From: Allobosea sp. BK604
GTDB taxonomy: Bacteria > Pseudomonadota > Alphaproteobacteria > Rhizobiales > Beijerinckiaceae
Length of the DNA: 64,000 bases
NCBI RefSeq assembly: GCF_004341515.1
Contig: NZ_SLZF01000010.1
Coordinates: 124,001-188,000 of the forward strand
Direction of reading: 5' to 3'
Both the position numbers and the translations under genes were made by a program. Below, in pieces: positions 51,928-61,563 of this stretch. How positions within the stretch are numbered: position 1 is the stretch's first letter; every line of letters starts with the position of its first letter. Below the pieces are notes generated by a model. The model saw nothing but the letters and a program-made list of their open reading frames with translations. It searched no databases and was not told the origin of the DNA.

Positions 51928-52674
51928 TCAGGGGGCCATGTGCACCCGGTTGGACTTGTAGGCTGCGCCATGAGTATCCAGCGCGCCATGCCCGTCGAGC
52001 ACTGCAGGAGGCGGGTCGAGGCGGTTGACCGCCCAGATCGCAGCCTGGGTCCGGTTCTGCACATGGATCTTGCGCAGGATCGCCTTGATATGGACCTTCA
52101 CAGTAGCCTCGACGATGTCGAGACTGCGCGCGATCATCTTGTTCGACTGTCCGCGCACGAGGCATTGCAGGATCTGCATCTCGCGAGCTGAGAGCGAGCG
52201 CGACGAATGCGAGATCGTCGGCACTTCCGTGACGATCTCATCGTCGATCTCGATATCCACGCCCTGCTCGTCGACCATCCGCGTCAGGATCGCCGAGGGG
52301 AAAATGCTCTCTCCGAGCATCACCAGTTCGAGCGACTTGATCAGGGTCGAACAATTGATGGTCTTCATCAAATATCCGCGCGCCGAGAGCCGGAAGGCGG
52401 TATGGACCTGGTCGGGAATGTATTGGTCGGCCAGCACAACGACCCGGGCCTGCGGAAACCGCGTCTTCAATGCGCGGATATTCTTTTCGAATCCGGTGTC
52501 GTTCTCGCTGACGCCAACAATGATGAGCTCCGGATCCGGTGAGGAGTCGGTTTCGACCTCATCGGAATGGGAAACCATCGCAGTAACGATGAAACCCGTT
52601 CGCGCCAGTAATTTGCAAAGACCTTCTCGAAATAGAGTGCTATGTTCTACTAATAACGTCGGGACGCCACTCAT
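51928..52674 (-). CDS. Orphan FixJ/NarL-type regulator with degenerate receiver domain
   Basis: 248 aa. The C-terminal LuxR-type HTH is intact: LSAREMQILQCLVRGQSNKMIARSLDIVEATVKVHIKAIL, given here as LSAREMQILQCLVRGQSNKM and ATVKVHIKAILRKI. The N-terminal receiver-like domain (about 4-120) lacks the acidic pair (VEH at 9-11) and has Gly54 in PELIIVGV where the phosphoacceptor Asp belongs; Lys104 is kept. It therefore probably works without phosphorylation. No histidine kinase lies nearby. It likely regulates the EPS locus by position. A 19-residue tail follows the HTH. Confidence 0.9.
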   Translation of the reverse strand: MSGVPTLLVEHSTLFREGLCKLLARTGFIVTAMVSHSDEVETDSSPDPELIIVGVSENDTGFEKNIRALKTRFPQARVVVLADQYIPDQVHTAFRLSARGYLMKTINCSTLIKSLELVMLGESIFPSAILTRMVDEQGVDIEIDDEIVTEVPTISHSSRSLSAREMQILQCLVRGQSNKMIARSLDIVEATVKVHIKAILRKIHVQNRTQAAIWAVNRLDPPPAVLDGHGALDTHGAAYKSNRVHMAP

Positions 52675-52730
52675 CGTTGCCCCTCCTGGGAGAATTACGA
52701 GTTAACTGCAATTTTTTTCGCCGCAATCTT

Positions 52731-52757
52731 TTAGCCAAAATTCCCTCAACTGGCTAA
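52731..52757. promoter_or_regulatory. Inverted repeat TTAGCCA-N13-TGGCTAA upstream of the orphan regulator
   Basis: Exact 7-bp arms, 57-83 bp upstream of the regulator start codon. Candidate operator, possibly autoregulatory. Confidence 0.45.
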
Positions 52758-52935
52758 GGGCAAGTTATACATAATTTTCTCAGGTTTTCTAGCGATTTGT
52801 GAGTGCATTTGCTCACGTTCTTCGCTGTGATGTTTTGTGTAATTATGTAATAAATTCTTAATCTTTTGAAAGAAAATATTAATTCAATCGACTGTGTTGC
52901 CGATTTTGTTTGATAGTATTAGGTTTATTGGGGAA

Positions 52936-53014
52936 TGTAACTAAAGGTTAGAATGATTAATTCCTCAAACATCAAAAAATGTAACCTAAAAAAACAAGAA
53001 TTTACCTAAGGTAA
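52936..53014. promoter_or_regulatory. Cluster of TAACC-TAA-GGTTA-like motifs
   Basis: TAAC-TAAA-GGTTA around 52938-52950, TAACCTAA at 52982-52989, and the perfect-armed TTACC-TAA-GGTAA at 53002-53014. They suggest repeated binding sites for one regulator. Confidence 0.4.
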
Positions 53015-53114
53015 GGGCTTTGGCGAATGGTCGTCATACGGGTTAGACTTCCAGCGCAAGGCTTCGGCCAGAATGAATAAGGTGTCGTGAGATTTTACGG
53101 CTTACGGCCTGCGA

Positions 53115-53215
53115 TCGGGGCCGGCGAGGGGTTACCCCGAAAGAGATAGTCTCCGCCCCGGAACACTCGCCGAGGAAGCCAAAAGGTCAGGTTTCCTGGC
53201 GTCATTGTCGCCAGA
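53115..53215. ncRNA. Candidate structured RNA (strand unknown)
   Basis: A three-way junction can be drawn: stem CGGGGC/GCCCCG (53116-53121 with 53155-53160) enclosing GGGG-TTA-CCCC (53128-53138) and GAGA-TAG-TCTC (53143-53153). Further on are CAGG-TTT-CCTG (53188-53198) and CTGGCG/CGCCAG (53196-53201 with 53209-53214). CGGCGAG (53122-53128) could instead pair with CTCGCCG (53166-53172). I recognise no known RNA family. Confidence 0.3.
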
Positions 53216-53475
53216 AATTAAGTTGAGGCAAAGGACCGTCCAGGGTTGATCGAAAAGCGCAGCGATCGGCAAGGATGATGCTGGTCGCTTATGCTGATCC
53301 GATCAGTAAAGTCTTCCAAGTAACTCACGGCCATATCAGGCATTTTATTTAATTAGCCAGCACCGTGAAATAGCCCTTCCGCTTCCTGAGCCGGACAGTG
53401 CACCTCCCGGGCACGGCGCGTGGATATATGCTTGTCATCCGCGCGTTGAGGGGGGCAGCGTCACCTTGGAACGGC

Positions 53476-54822
53476 TCACTCGGCAGCGATGCGTACCACC
53501 TCCGGCATCGGATCGCGGGCTGCCCGGCCAACGCTGACATAGGTGAAGCCGAGGGCCTCCATATCCTCAGCACGATAGATGTTCCTGAGATCGACGATCA
53601 CCGGCTCACGCAACGCTTGCCTGACCCGGTCGAGGTCGAGCGCGCGGAACTCGTCCCATTCGGTGACCACAGCGAGCGCGTGCGCGCCCGCGATGCAGCC
53701 ATAGGCATCGCTGGCATAGTCGACATCGTCCAGGACGAGCCTGGCATTGTCGGCCCCCTCCGGGTCATAGGCGCGGATCCTGGCGCCGGCATCCTGCAGG
53801 GCGGTGATGATCGCGATCGAGGGCGCCTCGCGCATGTCGTCGGTATTCGGCTTGAAGGTCAGGCCGAGCACTGCGATCGTCTTGCCGCGAACCGAGCCGC
53901 CGCAGGCCGCAATCACCTTGCGGGCCATGGCGCGCTTGCGCTTGTCATTGACCGCGACGACCGTCTCGACCAGCCGGAGCGGTGCATCATATTCCTGCGC
54001 CGTCTTCATCAGCGCGAGCGTGTCCTTCGGGAAGCAGGAGCCGCCATAGCCCGGTCCGGCATGCAGGAATTTCGGCCCGATGCGGTTGTCGAGGCCGATG
54101 CCGCGCGCGACTTCCTGCACATTGGCGCCGACCTGCTCGCACAGATCCGCCATCTCGTTGATGAAGGTGATCTTGGTGGCGAGGAAGGCGTTGGCGGCGT
54201 ATTTCGTCAGCTCCGAGGTCCGCCGCGAGGTGAAGAGCAGCGGTGCGGCGTTGAGATAGAGCGGCCGGTAGAGCTCCTCCATCACGGCCCGGGCGCGGGC
54301 ATCCTCGGTGCCGATCACGATCCGGTCCGGCCGCTTGAAATCGGCGATCGCGGCGCCTTCGCGCAGGAATTCCGGGTTCGACACCACGGCGAAATCGGCG
54401 TCGGGCCGGGCCTCGCGCATGATCCGTTCGACCTCGTCTCCGGTGCCCACGGGCACGGTCGACTTGGTGACGACCACCGTATAGCCGGTCATTGCCAAAG
54501 CGATCTCGCGCGCCGCCTGGTAGACATAGGACAGATCGGCATGGCCGTCGCCGCGCCGCGCCGGCGTGCCGACCGCGATGAAGACGGCCTCCGCATCGGC
54601 GACGGCCGCTTTGAGGTCAGTCGAGAACGATAGCCGGCCAGCCTGGGCATTGCTGGCGACGAGCGCTTTCAGGCCCGGCTCGAAGATCGGGATCTCTCCG
54701 TGCCGCAGGGCCTCGATCTTGGCCGGTATCTTGTCGACGCAGGTGACGACATGGCCGAAATCGGAGAAGCAGGCGCCGGATACGAGTCCGACATATCCCG
54801 AGCCGATCATTGCGATACGCAT
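53476..54822 (-). CDS. ugd: UDP-glucose 6-dehydrogenase
   Basis: 448 aa, typical for bacterial UGDH. NAD motif MIGSGYVGLVSGACFSDFG, catalytic Cys in GPGYGGSCFPKD, and ISTKSTVPVGTG-like VVVTKSTVPVGTG. It oxidises UDP-glucose to UDP-glucuronate, feeding the UDP-xylose synthase at 38284 and perhaps uronic acid incorporation. The ATG at 54822 begins the Rossmann fold; a longer frame to 54921 adds 33 non-conserved residues. Confidence 0.95.
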   Translation of the reverse strand: MRIAMIGSGYVGLVSGACFSDFGHVVTCVDKIPAKIEALRHGEIPIFEPGLKALVASNAQAGRLSFSTDLKAAVADAEAVFIAVGTPARRGDGHADLSYVYQAAREIALAMTGYTVVVTKSTVPVGTGDEVERIMREARPDADFAVVSNPEFLREGAAIADFKRPDRIVIGTEDARARAVMEELYRPLYLNAAPLLFTSRRTSELTKYAANAFLATKITFINEMADLCEQVGANVQEVARGIGLDNRIGPKFLHAGPGYGGSCFPKDTLALMKTAQEYDAPLRLVETVVAVNDKRKRAMARKVIAACGGSVRGKTIAVLGLTFKPNTDDMREAPSIAIITALQDAGARIRAYDPEGADNARLVLDDVDYASDAYGCIAGAHALAVVTEWDEFRALDLDRVRQALREPVIVDLRNIYRAEDMEALGFTYVSVGRAARDPMPEVVRIAAE

Positions 54823-55013
54823 CTTGAAACACCTGGGCTGAAAGCAGAACGCGCTCGCGTTTGTCGAATTTACGCAAAACACGTGCGTGGGGATGCTGTC
54901 GGCAATAGTTTCACCGGGCAACTGGCTAAAATGGTATCTGTTTGATCATTGGATGTATTGCCAATGCGCGCTCATCCTCCGCCAGCGCGGCTGCCGCCGG
55001 TCCTTGGCCATCC

Positions 55014-55250
55014 TCAGAGCCGATGCCGGCGTTGCGCTGCCGGGCGCAAGGTTGGGGCGGCATGGACGGCAATGGCCAGAAGGGCAGCGCAGTAGAAGAC
55101 GATCCACAGCAGGCTGACGAAGCCGATGATGCCGGTCTCGCGCAATCCGAACTTATGGCCGGGATGTTCGAGGGCGGAATTGACGGCCGTCCACAGCGCG
55201 ACGGCGGCATAGAAAAAGACGAGTACGAACTGGATGGCAGTTGCAAGCAC
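55014..55250 (-). CDS. Small membrane protein of unknown function
   Basis: 78 aa from a GTG, with two membrane segments (AIQFVLVFFYAAVALWTAV and GIIGFVSLLWIVFYCAALLAIAV). The polar loop EHPGHKFGLRETG joins them. No family recognised; start uncertain. Confidence 0.55.
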   Translation of the reverse strand: MLATAIQFVLVFFYAAVALWTAVNSALEHPGHKFGLRETGIIGFVSLLWIVFYCAALLAIAVHAAPTLRPAAQRRHRL

Positions 55251-55491
55251 AGCTCAATGTCCGTGAAATTGCCGAAGGTTTATTAATCACGATGTACTTC
55301 ACGGTGCCAAGTTCAATTCCGAAGCAATGCTGCGCGAAATCATGATCTCGCGGACGATTTGGGGGTATCTCCCCGCTGGGCGCAGATGCCGGCTTGCCCC
55401 GCGCGGGAAGAGCCAAGCCAGTTCGTGAGGTCGGCAAATGGCGCGCGTCGAAATCGCCGGCTGCGTCTCGGGATGCCTGGTCGAAAGCGCT

Positions 55492-55692
55492 CTAGGATCT
55501 GGCGTTCGCGTAGACAGGCTGGTTGCCGGCGGGGCGTGCTGGCCGCGCCAGGCCGTCGCTTTCACTCTCCGGCTGCCTGGCGGGGATCGGCGCGGCGTTC
55601 CGCGCCTCCCGCCGGTGTTCCTGGACCCAGCCGCTGATGCCGCTAAGCGCCAGCCCGAGGGCGATCGCGAGCATGATGAGCGTCCATGTCAT
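55492..55692 (-). CDS. Small single-span membrane protein
   Basis: 66 aa from the ATG at 55692 (GAGG upstream), with one N-terminal membrane helix (TWTLIMLAIALGLALSGI) and a polar Arg/Ala/Pro-rich tail. Unknown function; could be a spurious frame, but the helix and ribosome-binding site favour a gene. Confidence 0.45.
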   Translation of the reverse strand: MTWTLIMLAIALGLALSGISGWVQEHRREARNAAPIPARQPESESDGLARPARPAGNQPVYANARS

Positions 55693-55836
55693 GAGATTGG
55701 CCTCGCCTGTACGCAACAAGCGACAGTATCGCAGGATTTTAACTATTGGTTAACTCTGATGGTGCTGCGGATGCGCGGAAATTCCGGATATAGCGGCGGG
55801 GACTATCGGGCATTTCGCCAAGTTGGCATGGAACGA

Positions 55837-55863
55837 CCGGCCGGGGCGTTGCGCTCCGGCCGG
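55837..55863 (-). terminator. Terminator of the aldo/keto reductase gene
   Basis: 12-bp stem (CCGGCCGGGGCG with CGCTCCGGCCGG, one G-U) around TTG, 10 bp after the stop. Confidence 0.7.
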
Positions 55864-55872
55864 CCGTGATCG

Positions 55873-56919
55873 TTACGCGACCGGCATCACCGGCAGGTCG
55901 AGCAGGTCGAACTTGCCGCCGCTGAGGCGCTGCCGGTTCCCGGGATCGCCGAGCAGCGCATAGGGAAAGACCGGTGCGATTGCGCTGACGGCATCGAGCC
56001 GCGCGATCTGCCCCGGCGTGAGCCTGACCTTCACCGCGCCGAGATTATCGGCGAGCTGCTCGACCGTGCGCGGGCCGATGATCGGCAGCGAGCCCTTGGC
56101 GGCGACCCAGGCAATGGCGACCTGGCCCGGCGTCGCGCCGATCTCGTCGGCGAGCGTCAGCACCTCGTCGAGAATGGCGCTGCGCTGGCTGCTGTTCTCG
56201 GCCTGGAAGACGCGCCCGCCGAAACCCTGCAGCCGGCCGGCTTCGCCGCGGCGGTATTTGCCGGTCAGCATGCCGCCGCCCAGCGGCGACCAGGCGACCA
56301 CGCCGAGCCCCAGTGCCTGCGCCATCGGCAGCAGGTCGTGCTCGGTCGTGCGCTCGACCAGGCTGTGCTCGACCTGGATGCCGGCGATCGGCAGCGCGCC
56401 GCGCAGTTCGGCGATGGTCGCAGCGCGCGAGACGCGCCAGGCCGGAAAATCGGACAGGCCGCCATATTGGATCTTGCCGGCCCGGGCGAGGTCGTCGAAG
56501 CCGCGCAGGATCTCCTCGGCGGGCGTCACGCCATCGGCGAAATGCACCCAGTAGAGATCGATCCGCTCGGTCTTCAGCCGCTTGAGGCTTGCTTCCAGCG
56601 AGGTGACCATGGCCTTGCGGCTGTTCCCCGTGGCGAGAATGCCGTGGGCCGGCGTCGCGCCTTGCGTGAATTTCGTCGCGAGCACGAAATCGTCGCGTCT
56701 TCCCTGGAGCGCTTCGCCCAGGATCTCCTCGGACTCGCCGAACTGATAGCTGTCGGCCGTGTCGATGAAATTGCCGCCGGCCTCGGCATAGCCGTCGAGG
56801 ATGCGGCGCGCCTCGGCCGGCTCGGCGCCATGCCCCCAGCGTGTCCCGAAACTTCCGGCGCCGAGCACGAGCTCGGAGACGCGCAGGCCCGTGTGCTCCC
56901 CGAAAACCTTGTAGCGCAT
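55873..56919 (-). CDS. Aldo/keto reductase
   Basis: 348 aa TIM-barrel AKR. The tetrad is readable: Asp/Tyr in FIDTADSYQFGESEEILG, Lys in FVLATKF and His in DLYWVHFAD. The C-terminal NADPH-binding part has SLPIIGPRTVEQLADNLGAV. It reduces an aldehyde or ketone of unknown identity. A divergent TetR gene 126 bp away, with a palindrome between, suggests inducible control. Confidence 0.92.
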   Translation of the reverse strand: MRYKVFGEHTGLRVSELVLGAGSFGTRWGHGAEPAEARRILDGYAEAGGNFIDTADSYQFGESEEILGEALQGRRDDFVLATKFTQGATPAHGILATGNSRKAMVTSLEASLKRLKTERIDLYWVHFADGVTPAEEILRGFDDLARAGKIQYGGLSDFPAWRVSRAATIAELRGALPIAGIQVEHSLVERTTEHDLLPMAQALGLGVVAWSPLGGGMLTGKYRRGEAGRLQGFGGRVFQAENSSQRSAILDEVLTLADEIGATPGQVAIAWVAAKGSLPIIGPRTVEQLADNLGAVKVRLTPGQIARLDAVSAIAPVFPYALLGDPGNRQRLSGGKFDLLDLPVMPVA

Positions 56920-56965
56920 GGAACTCTCCCGATGGTCGCCGGTCGGTGCGGCGCGCTGTTAAATG

Positions 56966-56982
56966 ACGATCATCATGATCGT
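56966..56982. promoter_or_regulatory. Perfect palindrome between aldo/keto reductase and TetR genes
   Basis: ACGATCAT-C-ATGATCGT, 8+1+8, in the shared promoter region; the likely operator of the TetR protein. Confidence 0.65.
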
Positions 56983-57045
56983 TGCGGATAAATGTCGACC
57001 ATCATATATTCTGTCAAGGGATGATCTCGAAATGGGAGGCGCGGC

Positions 57046-57627
57046 ATGAAAGTGAGCAGGGAACAGGCGGCGGAGAACCGCGAGCGCATCATCGACGTTG
57101 CCGGCAAGCTCTTCCGCGAGCGCGGCTTCGACGGCATCGGCGTCGCCGACCTGATGAAGGCCGCCGGGCTGACCCATGGCGGCTTCTACGGCCATTTCAA
57201 ATCGAAGGACGACCTGATCGCCCAGGCCAGCGCCCGGGCCAATGCCGGAACTTGCAAGACATGGTCCGCGACGGTCGACAGGCTGGGTGAGGGCGCTTTT
57301 GCGGCCCTTGCCGGCCAGTATCTCTCAACCGCGCACCGCGACAATCCTGGCATGGGCTGCGCCTTCGCGGCGCTCGGCAGCGAGGTGGGGCGGCAGGGCG
57401 AGGCGGTGCGCGGCGTCTTCAGCGAGGGGCTCGAGGGGCTCATCGATATCCTGGCGGGTACGCTGCCCGGGGGCTCCGCCGCCGAGAAGCGGCGCAAGGC
57501 GCTGGCGGCAATGGCCGAGATGGTCGGGGCTCTGGCGCTCGCGCGCGCCGTCGGCGACGACGCCCTGTCAAAGGAAATCCTCGCGGCTGCCCGCGAGGAT
57601 TTGGGGATCGAAGCGGCCTTCCCATGA
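57046..57627 (+). CDS. TetR/AcrR family transcriptional regulator
   Basis: 193 aa. The N-terminal HTH is standard (RERIIDVAGKLFRERGFDGI, then VADLMKAAGLTHGGFYGHF). The C-terminal helical ligand domain covers about 75-190. It is divergent from the aldo/keto reductase gene and probably represses it through the palindrome at 56966. Confidence 0.93.
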   Translation: MKVSREQAAENRERIIDVAGKLFRERGFDGIGVADLMKAAGLTHGGFYGHFKSKDDLIAQASARANAGTCKTWSATVDRLGEGAFAALAGQYLSTAHRDNPGMGCAFAALGSEVGRQGEAVRGVFSEGLEGLIDILAGTLPGGSAAEKRRKALAAMAEMVGALALARAVGDDALSKEILAAAREDLGIEAAFP

Positions 57628-57645
57628 AGGTCGATCGACTTCCGA

Positions 57646-57733
57646 CGTCAGTGCAAGCGTGGCGAAGCCATCGAGGGGACCGGCGCCTGGCGGCCCCTGG
57701 ATGGCTTCGTTGCTTGCGCGCCTCGCAGTGACG
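57646..57733. repeat. Dispersed long palindromic repeat, copy 1
   Basis: Ends CGTCAGTGCAAGCG and the matching CGCCTCGCAGTGACG, with inner GCGAAGCCATCGAGGGG and CCCCTGGATGGCTTCG. It is the same family as 61452-61536. It may act as a terminator between the convergent TetR and aldo/keto reductase genes. Confidence 0.7.
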
Positions 57734-57748
57734 GCAAGCTCTTCGCCG

Positions 57749-58783
<1,035 letters not shown>

Positions 58784-58836
58784 GGATCTTGTCCTTTTGG
58801 ATCGGTGAGCTTGGATAAGTATGAGAATTGAAGCAC

Positions 58837-60030
58837 TTAACCGCACAGCGCCGGGCCGGCGGGCGCCGCCTTGAGCGCGGCCTGCCTGCGGTCGAGCCGC
58901 AGGCTCCAGAAGGCGATGGCGAGCGCGCCGATCGGCATCAGCATCGCGACGAGCGGGATCGCGGTCAGGCCCGGCCCATAGTCGATGGTGGCGCCGCCGG
59001 CCCAGGCGCCGAGTGCGTTGCCGAGGTTGAAGGCGGCGATGTTGAGGCTCGAGGCCAGGCTCTGGCCGGCGCCGCTCGCGCGCTCGAGCACCCACATCTG
59101 CAGCGGCGGCACGGTGGCGAAGCCGGCAGCGCCAAGCAGGAAGACGAAGATGGTGGCCGCGATCGCATCATGGATGGCGAAACTCATCAGCCCGAGCACC
59201 AGGGCGAGCACGAGCATGCTGCCGAGCACGGTCGGGATGAGGTACCTGTCGGCGAGCTTGCCGCCGACAAGGTTGCCGATGATCAGGCCGGCGCCGAACA
59301 TCAGCAGGATCGGCGAGACGGCACTGTCGCTCAGGCCGGTCACCTTGGTCAGGACGGGCGCGATATAGGTGAAGACCGCGAAGACGCCGGCAAAGCCGAG
59401 CACGGTCGTGAGCAGGCCGAGCAGCACGGGGCGCTGTGCCATCGCCTTGAGATCGGCGCGCCAATCGCTCGCCTCGGGGGCGTCCTTATCCTTCGGCACG
59501 AAGGCGGCGATGATCGCGAGCGCGACGATACCGACCAGGGTCACCGCCCAGAAGGTCGCGCGCCAGCCGAGCTGCTGGCCGAGCCAGGTGCCGAAGGGCA
59601 CGCCGAGGATATTGGCGATGGTCAGGCCGGTGAACATGACCGCGATGGCGGACGCCTTGCGATCGGCCGGGACGAGATTGGTCGCGACCACCGAGCCGAC
59701 GCCGAAGAACGTTCCATGCGCGAAGGCGGTCAGGATGCGCGCCGCCATCAGCAGGCCGTAGCTCGGCGCCAGCGCACAGGCTAGGTTGCCGAGGGTGAAG
59801 ATCACCATCAGCGCCAGCAGCACGGTCTTGCGCGGCCAGCGCGCGGTGAAGGTGGTCATCAGCGGCGCCCCGACGACGACGCCGAGCGCATAGCCGGAAA
59901 TCAGCAGGCCGGCCGCCGCGATCGAGACGCCGAGATCGGCGCTGACCTCGAGGAGCAGGCCCATGATCACGAATTCGGTGACGCCGATGCCGAAGGCGCC
60001 GGCGGTGAGGGCATAGAGGGCAATGGGCAT
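58837..60030 (-). CDS. MFS transporter, AraJ/DHA1-like
   Basis: 397 aa, 12 membrane segments. The opening LYALTAGAFGIGVTEFVIMGLLLEVSADLG is characteristic of AraJ-type efflux permeases, and a TM4-TM5 segment reads LTIANILGVPFGTWLGQQLGWR. It probably exports a small molecule. The ATG at 60030 was chosen over one at 60084. Divergent from the LysR gene. Confidence 0.92.
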   Translation of the reverse strand: MPIALYALTAGAFGIGVTEFVIMGLLLEVSADLGVSIAAAGLLISGYALGVVVGAPLMTTFTARWPRKTVLLALMVIFTLGNLACALAPSYGLLMAARILTAFAHGTFFGVGSVVATNLVPADRKASAIAVMFTGLTIANILGVPFGTWLGQQLGWRATFWAVTLVGIVALAIIAAFVPKDKDAPEASDWRADLKAMAQRPVLLGLLTTVLGFAGVFAVFTYIAPVLTKVTGLSDSAVSPILLMFGAGLIIGNLVGGKLADRYLIPTVLGSMLVLALVLGLMSFAIHDAIAATIFVFLLGAAGFATVPPLQMWVLERASGAGQSLASSLNIAAFNLGNALGAWAGGATIDYGPGLTAIPLVAMLMPIGALAIAFWSLRLDRRQAALKAAPAGPALCG

Positions 60031-60132
60031 GATTTCGATCCGCAGACGGAGGATGTCTGGCGGCAAGATGGTGCAATGCGGCATCGTGCATTAGATTGCC
60101 GCCGGGCACATCATTTGTGAGTTGAATTCATC

Positions 60133-61038
60133 ATGGCGCGTCTCGACGTCAATCGCTCCGGCGAGATGGAGGTGTTTGCCAAGGTCGTGGAGCTCGGCGG
60201 CTTCTCAGCCGCGGCGCGCGTCTTCGGCATGACGCCCTCGGCGGTGAGCAAGCTGGTCGCCCGGCTGGAGGCACGGCTCGGCACGCGGCTGGTCAATCGC
60301 TCGACGCGCAAGCTCCAGCTCACGCTCGAAGGCACCGGCTTCTACGAGCGCAGCATCCGCATCCTTGCCGATCTCGACGAGGCCGAGCGCAGCGTGGCCG
60401 CGAGCGAACGTCCCGTCGGCCGCATCCGGCTCAACACCAACGCCTCCTACGCGACGCATATCCTGATGCCTGTGGTGCCTGAATTCCTGGCGCGCTATCC
60501 CGAAGTGACCCTGCATATCATCCAGACCGACACGGTCGTCGATCTGATGGAGGAGAGCACCGATGTCGCGGTCCGCGCCGGCCCGCTGAAGAGCTCGAAC
60601 CTGATCGCCCGCAAGCTCGGCTCGACGCGCATCACCCTCGTCGCGGCTCCCGCCTATCTGAAGCGGCACGGTGAGCCGAAGAGCATCGCCGACCTCGACC
60701 GGCACAACCGGCTCGGCTTCTGCTACACCCGCGCCATCGAGGGCTGGCCGCTCCTGCGCGGTGGCGAGCAGGTCATCATCCCGATTGCCGGCAACGCCAG
60801 GACCAGCGATGGCGAGGCGCTGCGCCATCTCGCCATTGCCGGCGGCGGCATCGCGCGGCTCGCGGCCTTCACCGTGCGGGATGATATCAAGGCGGGGCGG
60901 CTGGTGCCGATCCTGGAAGAACTGAATCCCGGCGACCTGGAGCCCTTTCACGCGGTCTATCTCGGCCAGGGCGGGCCGCTGCCGTCTCGCGTCAGGGCGC
61001 TGCTCGATTTCCTGGGGGAGAAGGGCCGCGTCGGTTGA
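60133..61038 (+). CDS. LysR family transcriptional regulator
   Basis: 301 aa. HTH region MEVFAKVVELGGFSAAARVF then TPSAVSKLVARLEARLGTRL; effector domain about 90-295. Its divergent arrangement with the MFS-aldo/keto reductase operon makes it the likely regulator of that operon. It belongs to the large group of LysR proteins paired with oxidoreductases and efflux pumps. Confidence 0.93.
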   Translation: MARLDVNRSGEMEVFAKVVELGGFSAAARVFGMTPSAVSKLVARLEARLGTRLVNRSTRKLQLTLEGTGFYERSIRILADLDEAERSVAASERPVGRIRLNTNASYATHILMPVVPEFLARYPEVTLHIIQTDTVVDLMEESTDVAVRAGPLKSSNLIARKLGSTRITLVAAPAYLKRHGEPKSIADLDRHNRLGFCYTRAIEGWPLLRGGEQVIIPIAGNARTSDGEALRHLAIAGGGIARLAAFTVRDDIKAGRLVPILEELNPGDLEPFHAVYLGQGGPLPSRVRALLDFLGEKGRVG

Positions 61039-61086
61039 GCGCGAGCCTGCCACTGCCTAGAAACGGACGACGAGGCAGAGGACGTC

Positions 61087-61443
61087 ATGGCGATCACGAT
61101 CTACGGCATCAAGACCTGCGACACGATGAAGAAGGCGCGCACCTGGCTCGACCAGCACGGGGTTGCCTATGTCTTCCACGATTACAAGACGGAAGGCGTG
61201 TCGAAGGCGCTGCTCGAAGGCTGGTGCAAGGAGCATGGCTGGGAGGTGATCCTCAACCGCGCCGGCACGACGTTCCGCGCCCTGCCGGAGGCGGATAAGG
61301 AAGGGCTCGACGCCAAGAAGGCGGTGGCGCTGATGCAGGAGCATACGTCCCTGATCAAGCGCCCGGTGCTCGACCTCGGCGATCGGCGCCTCGTCGGCTT
61401 CAAGCCGGAGATCTATGCGGCAGCGTTCAAGGCCGCAGCCTGA
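61087..61443 (+). CDS. ArsC/Spx family protein (YffB-like)
   Basis: 118 aa. The start ITIYGIKTCDTMKKARTWLD has the single Cys of the family (CDTMKK, as in YffB) and the later IKRPVLDLGDRRLVGFKPE is typical. Members resemble arsenate reductase but most YffB-like ones have no proven arsenate activity. It lies 48 bp after the LysR gene. Confidence 0.9.
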   Translation: MAITIYGIKTCDTMKKARTWLDQHGVAYVFHDYKTEGVSKALLEGWCKEHGWEVILNRAGTTFRALPEADKEGLDAKKAVALMQEHTSLIKRPVLDLGDRRLVGFKPEIYAAAFKAAA

Positions 61444-61451
61444 TTTGGACG

Positions 61452-61536
61452 GTCATTGCGAGGCGTGCAGCGACGAGGCAATCCAGCAGCCGTCGAGCTC
61501 CACGAGCCTGGATTGCTTCGCTGCGCTCGCAATGAC
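61452..61536. repeat. Dispersed long palindromic repeat, copy 2
   Basis: Ends GTCATTGCGAG (61452-61462) and CTCGCAATGAC (61526-61536), with inner CGACGAGGCAATCCAG and CTGGATTGCTTCG. A widespread intergenic element in many bacteria, here between convergent genes. Confidence 0.8.
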
Positions 61537-61563
61537 GATGGGGGAGCCCGTAGCCAGAGCCTG

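Larger units (their letters stand above)
52675..53475. other. AT-rich 0.8 kb intergenic region between the orphan regulator and ugd
   Basis: No gene seen on either strand. The part at 52690-53010 is strikingly AT-rich for this genome. It contains an inverted repeat at 52731-52757, related TAACC/GGTTA motifs at 52936-53014 and a hairpin-rich GC segment at 53115-53215. It holds the promoter of the regulator gene and probably more. Confidence 0.6.

Noticed and set aside
53115..53215. Assignment of the hairpin-rich segment to a known riboswitch class
   Set aside because: I could not match conserved loop sequences of the cobalamin, glycine, SAM, TPP or cyclic-di-GMP classes, so only a structural candidate is reported.
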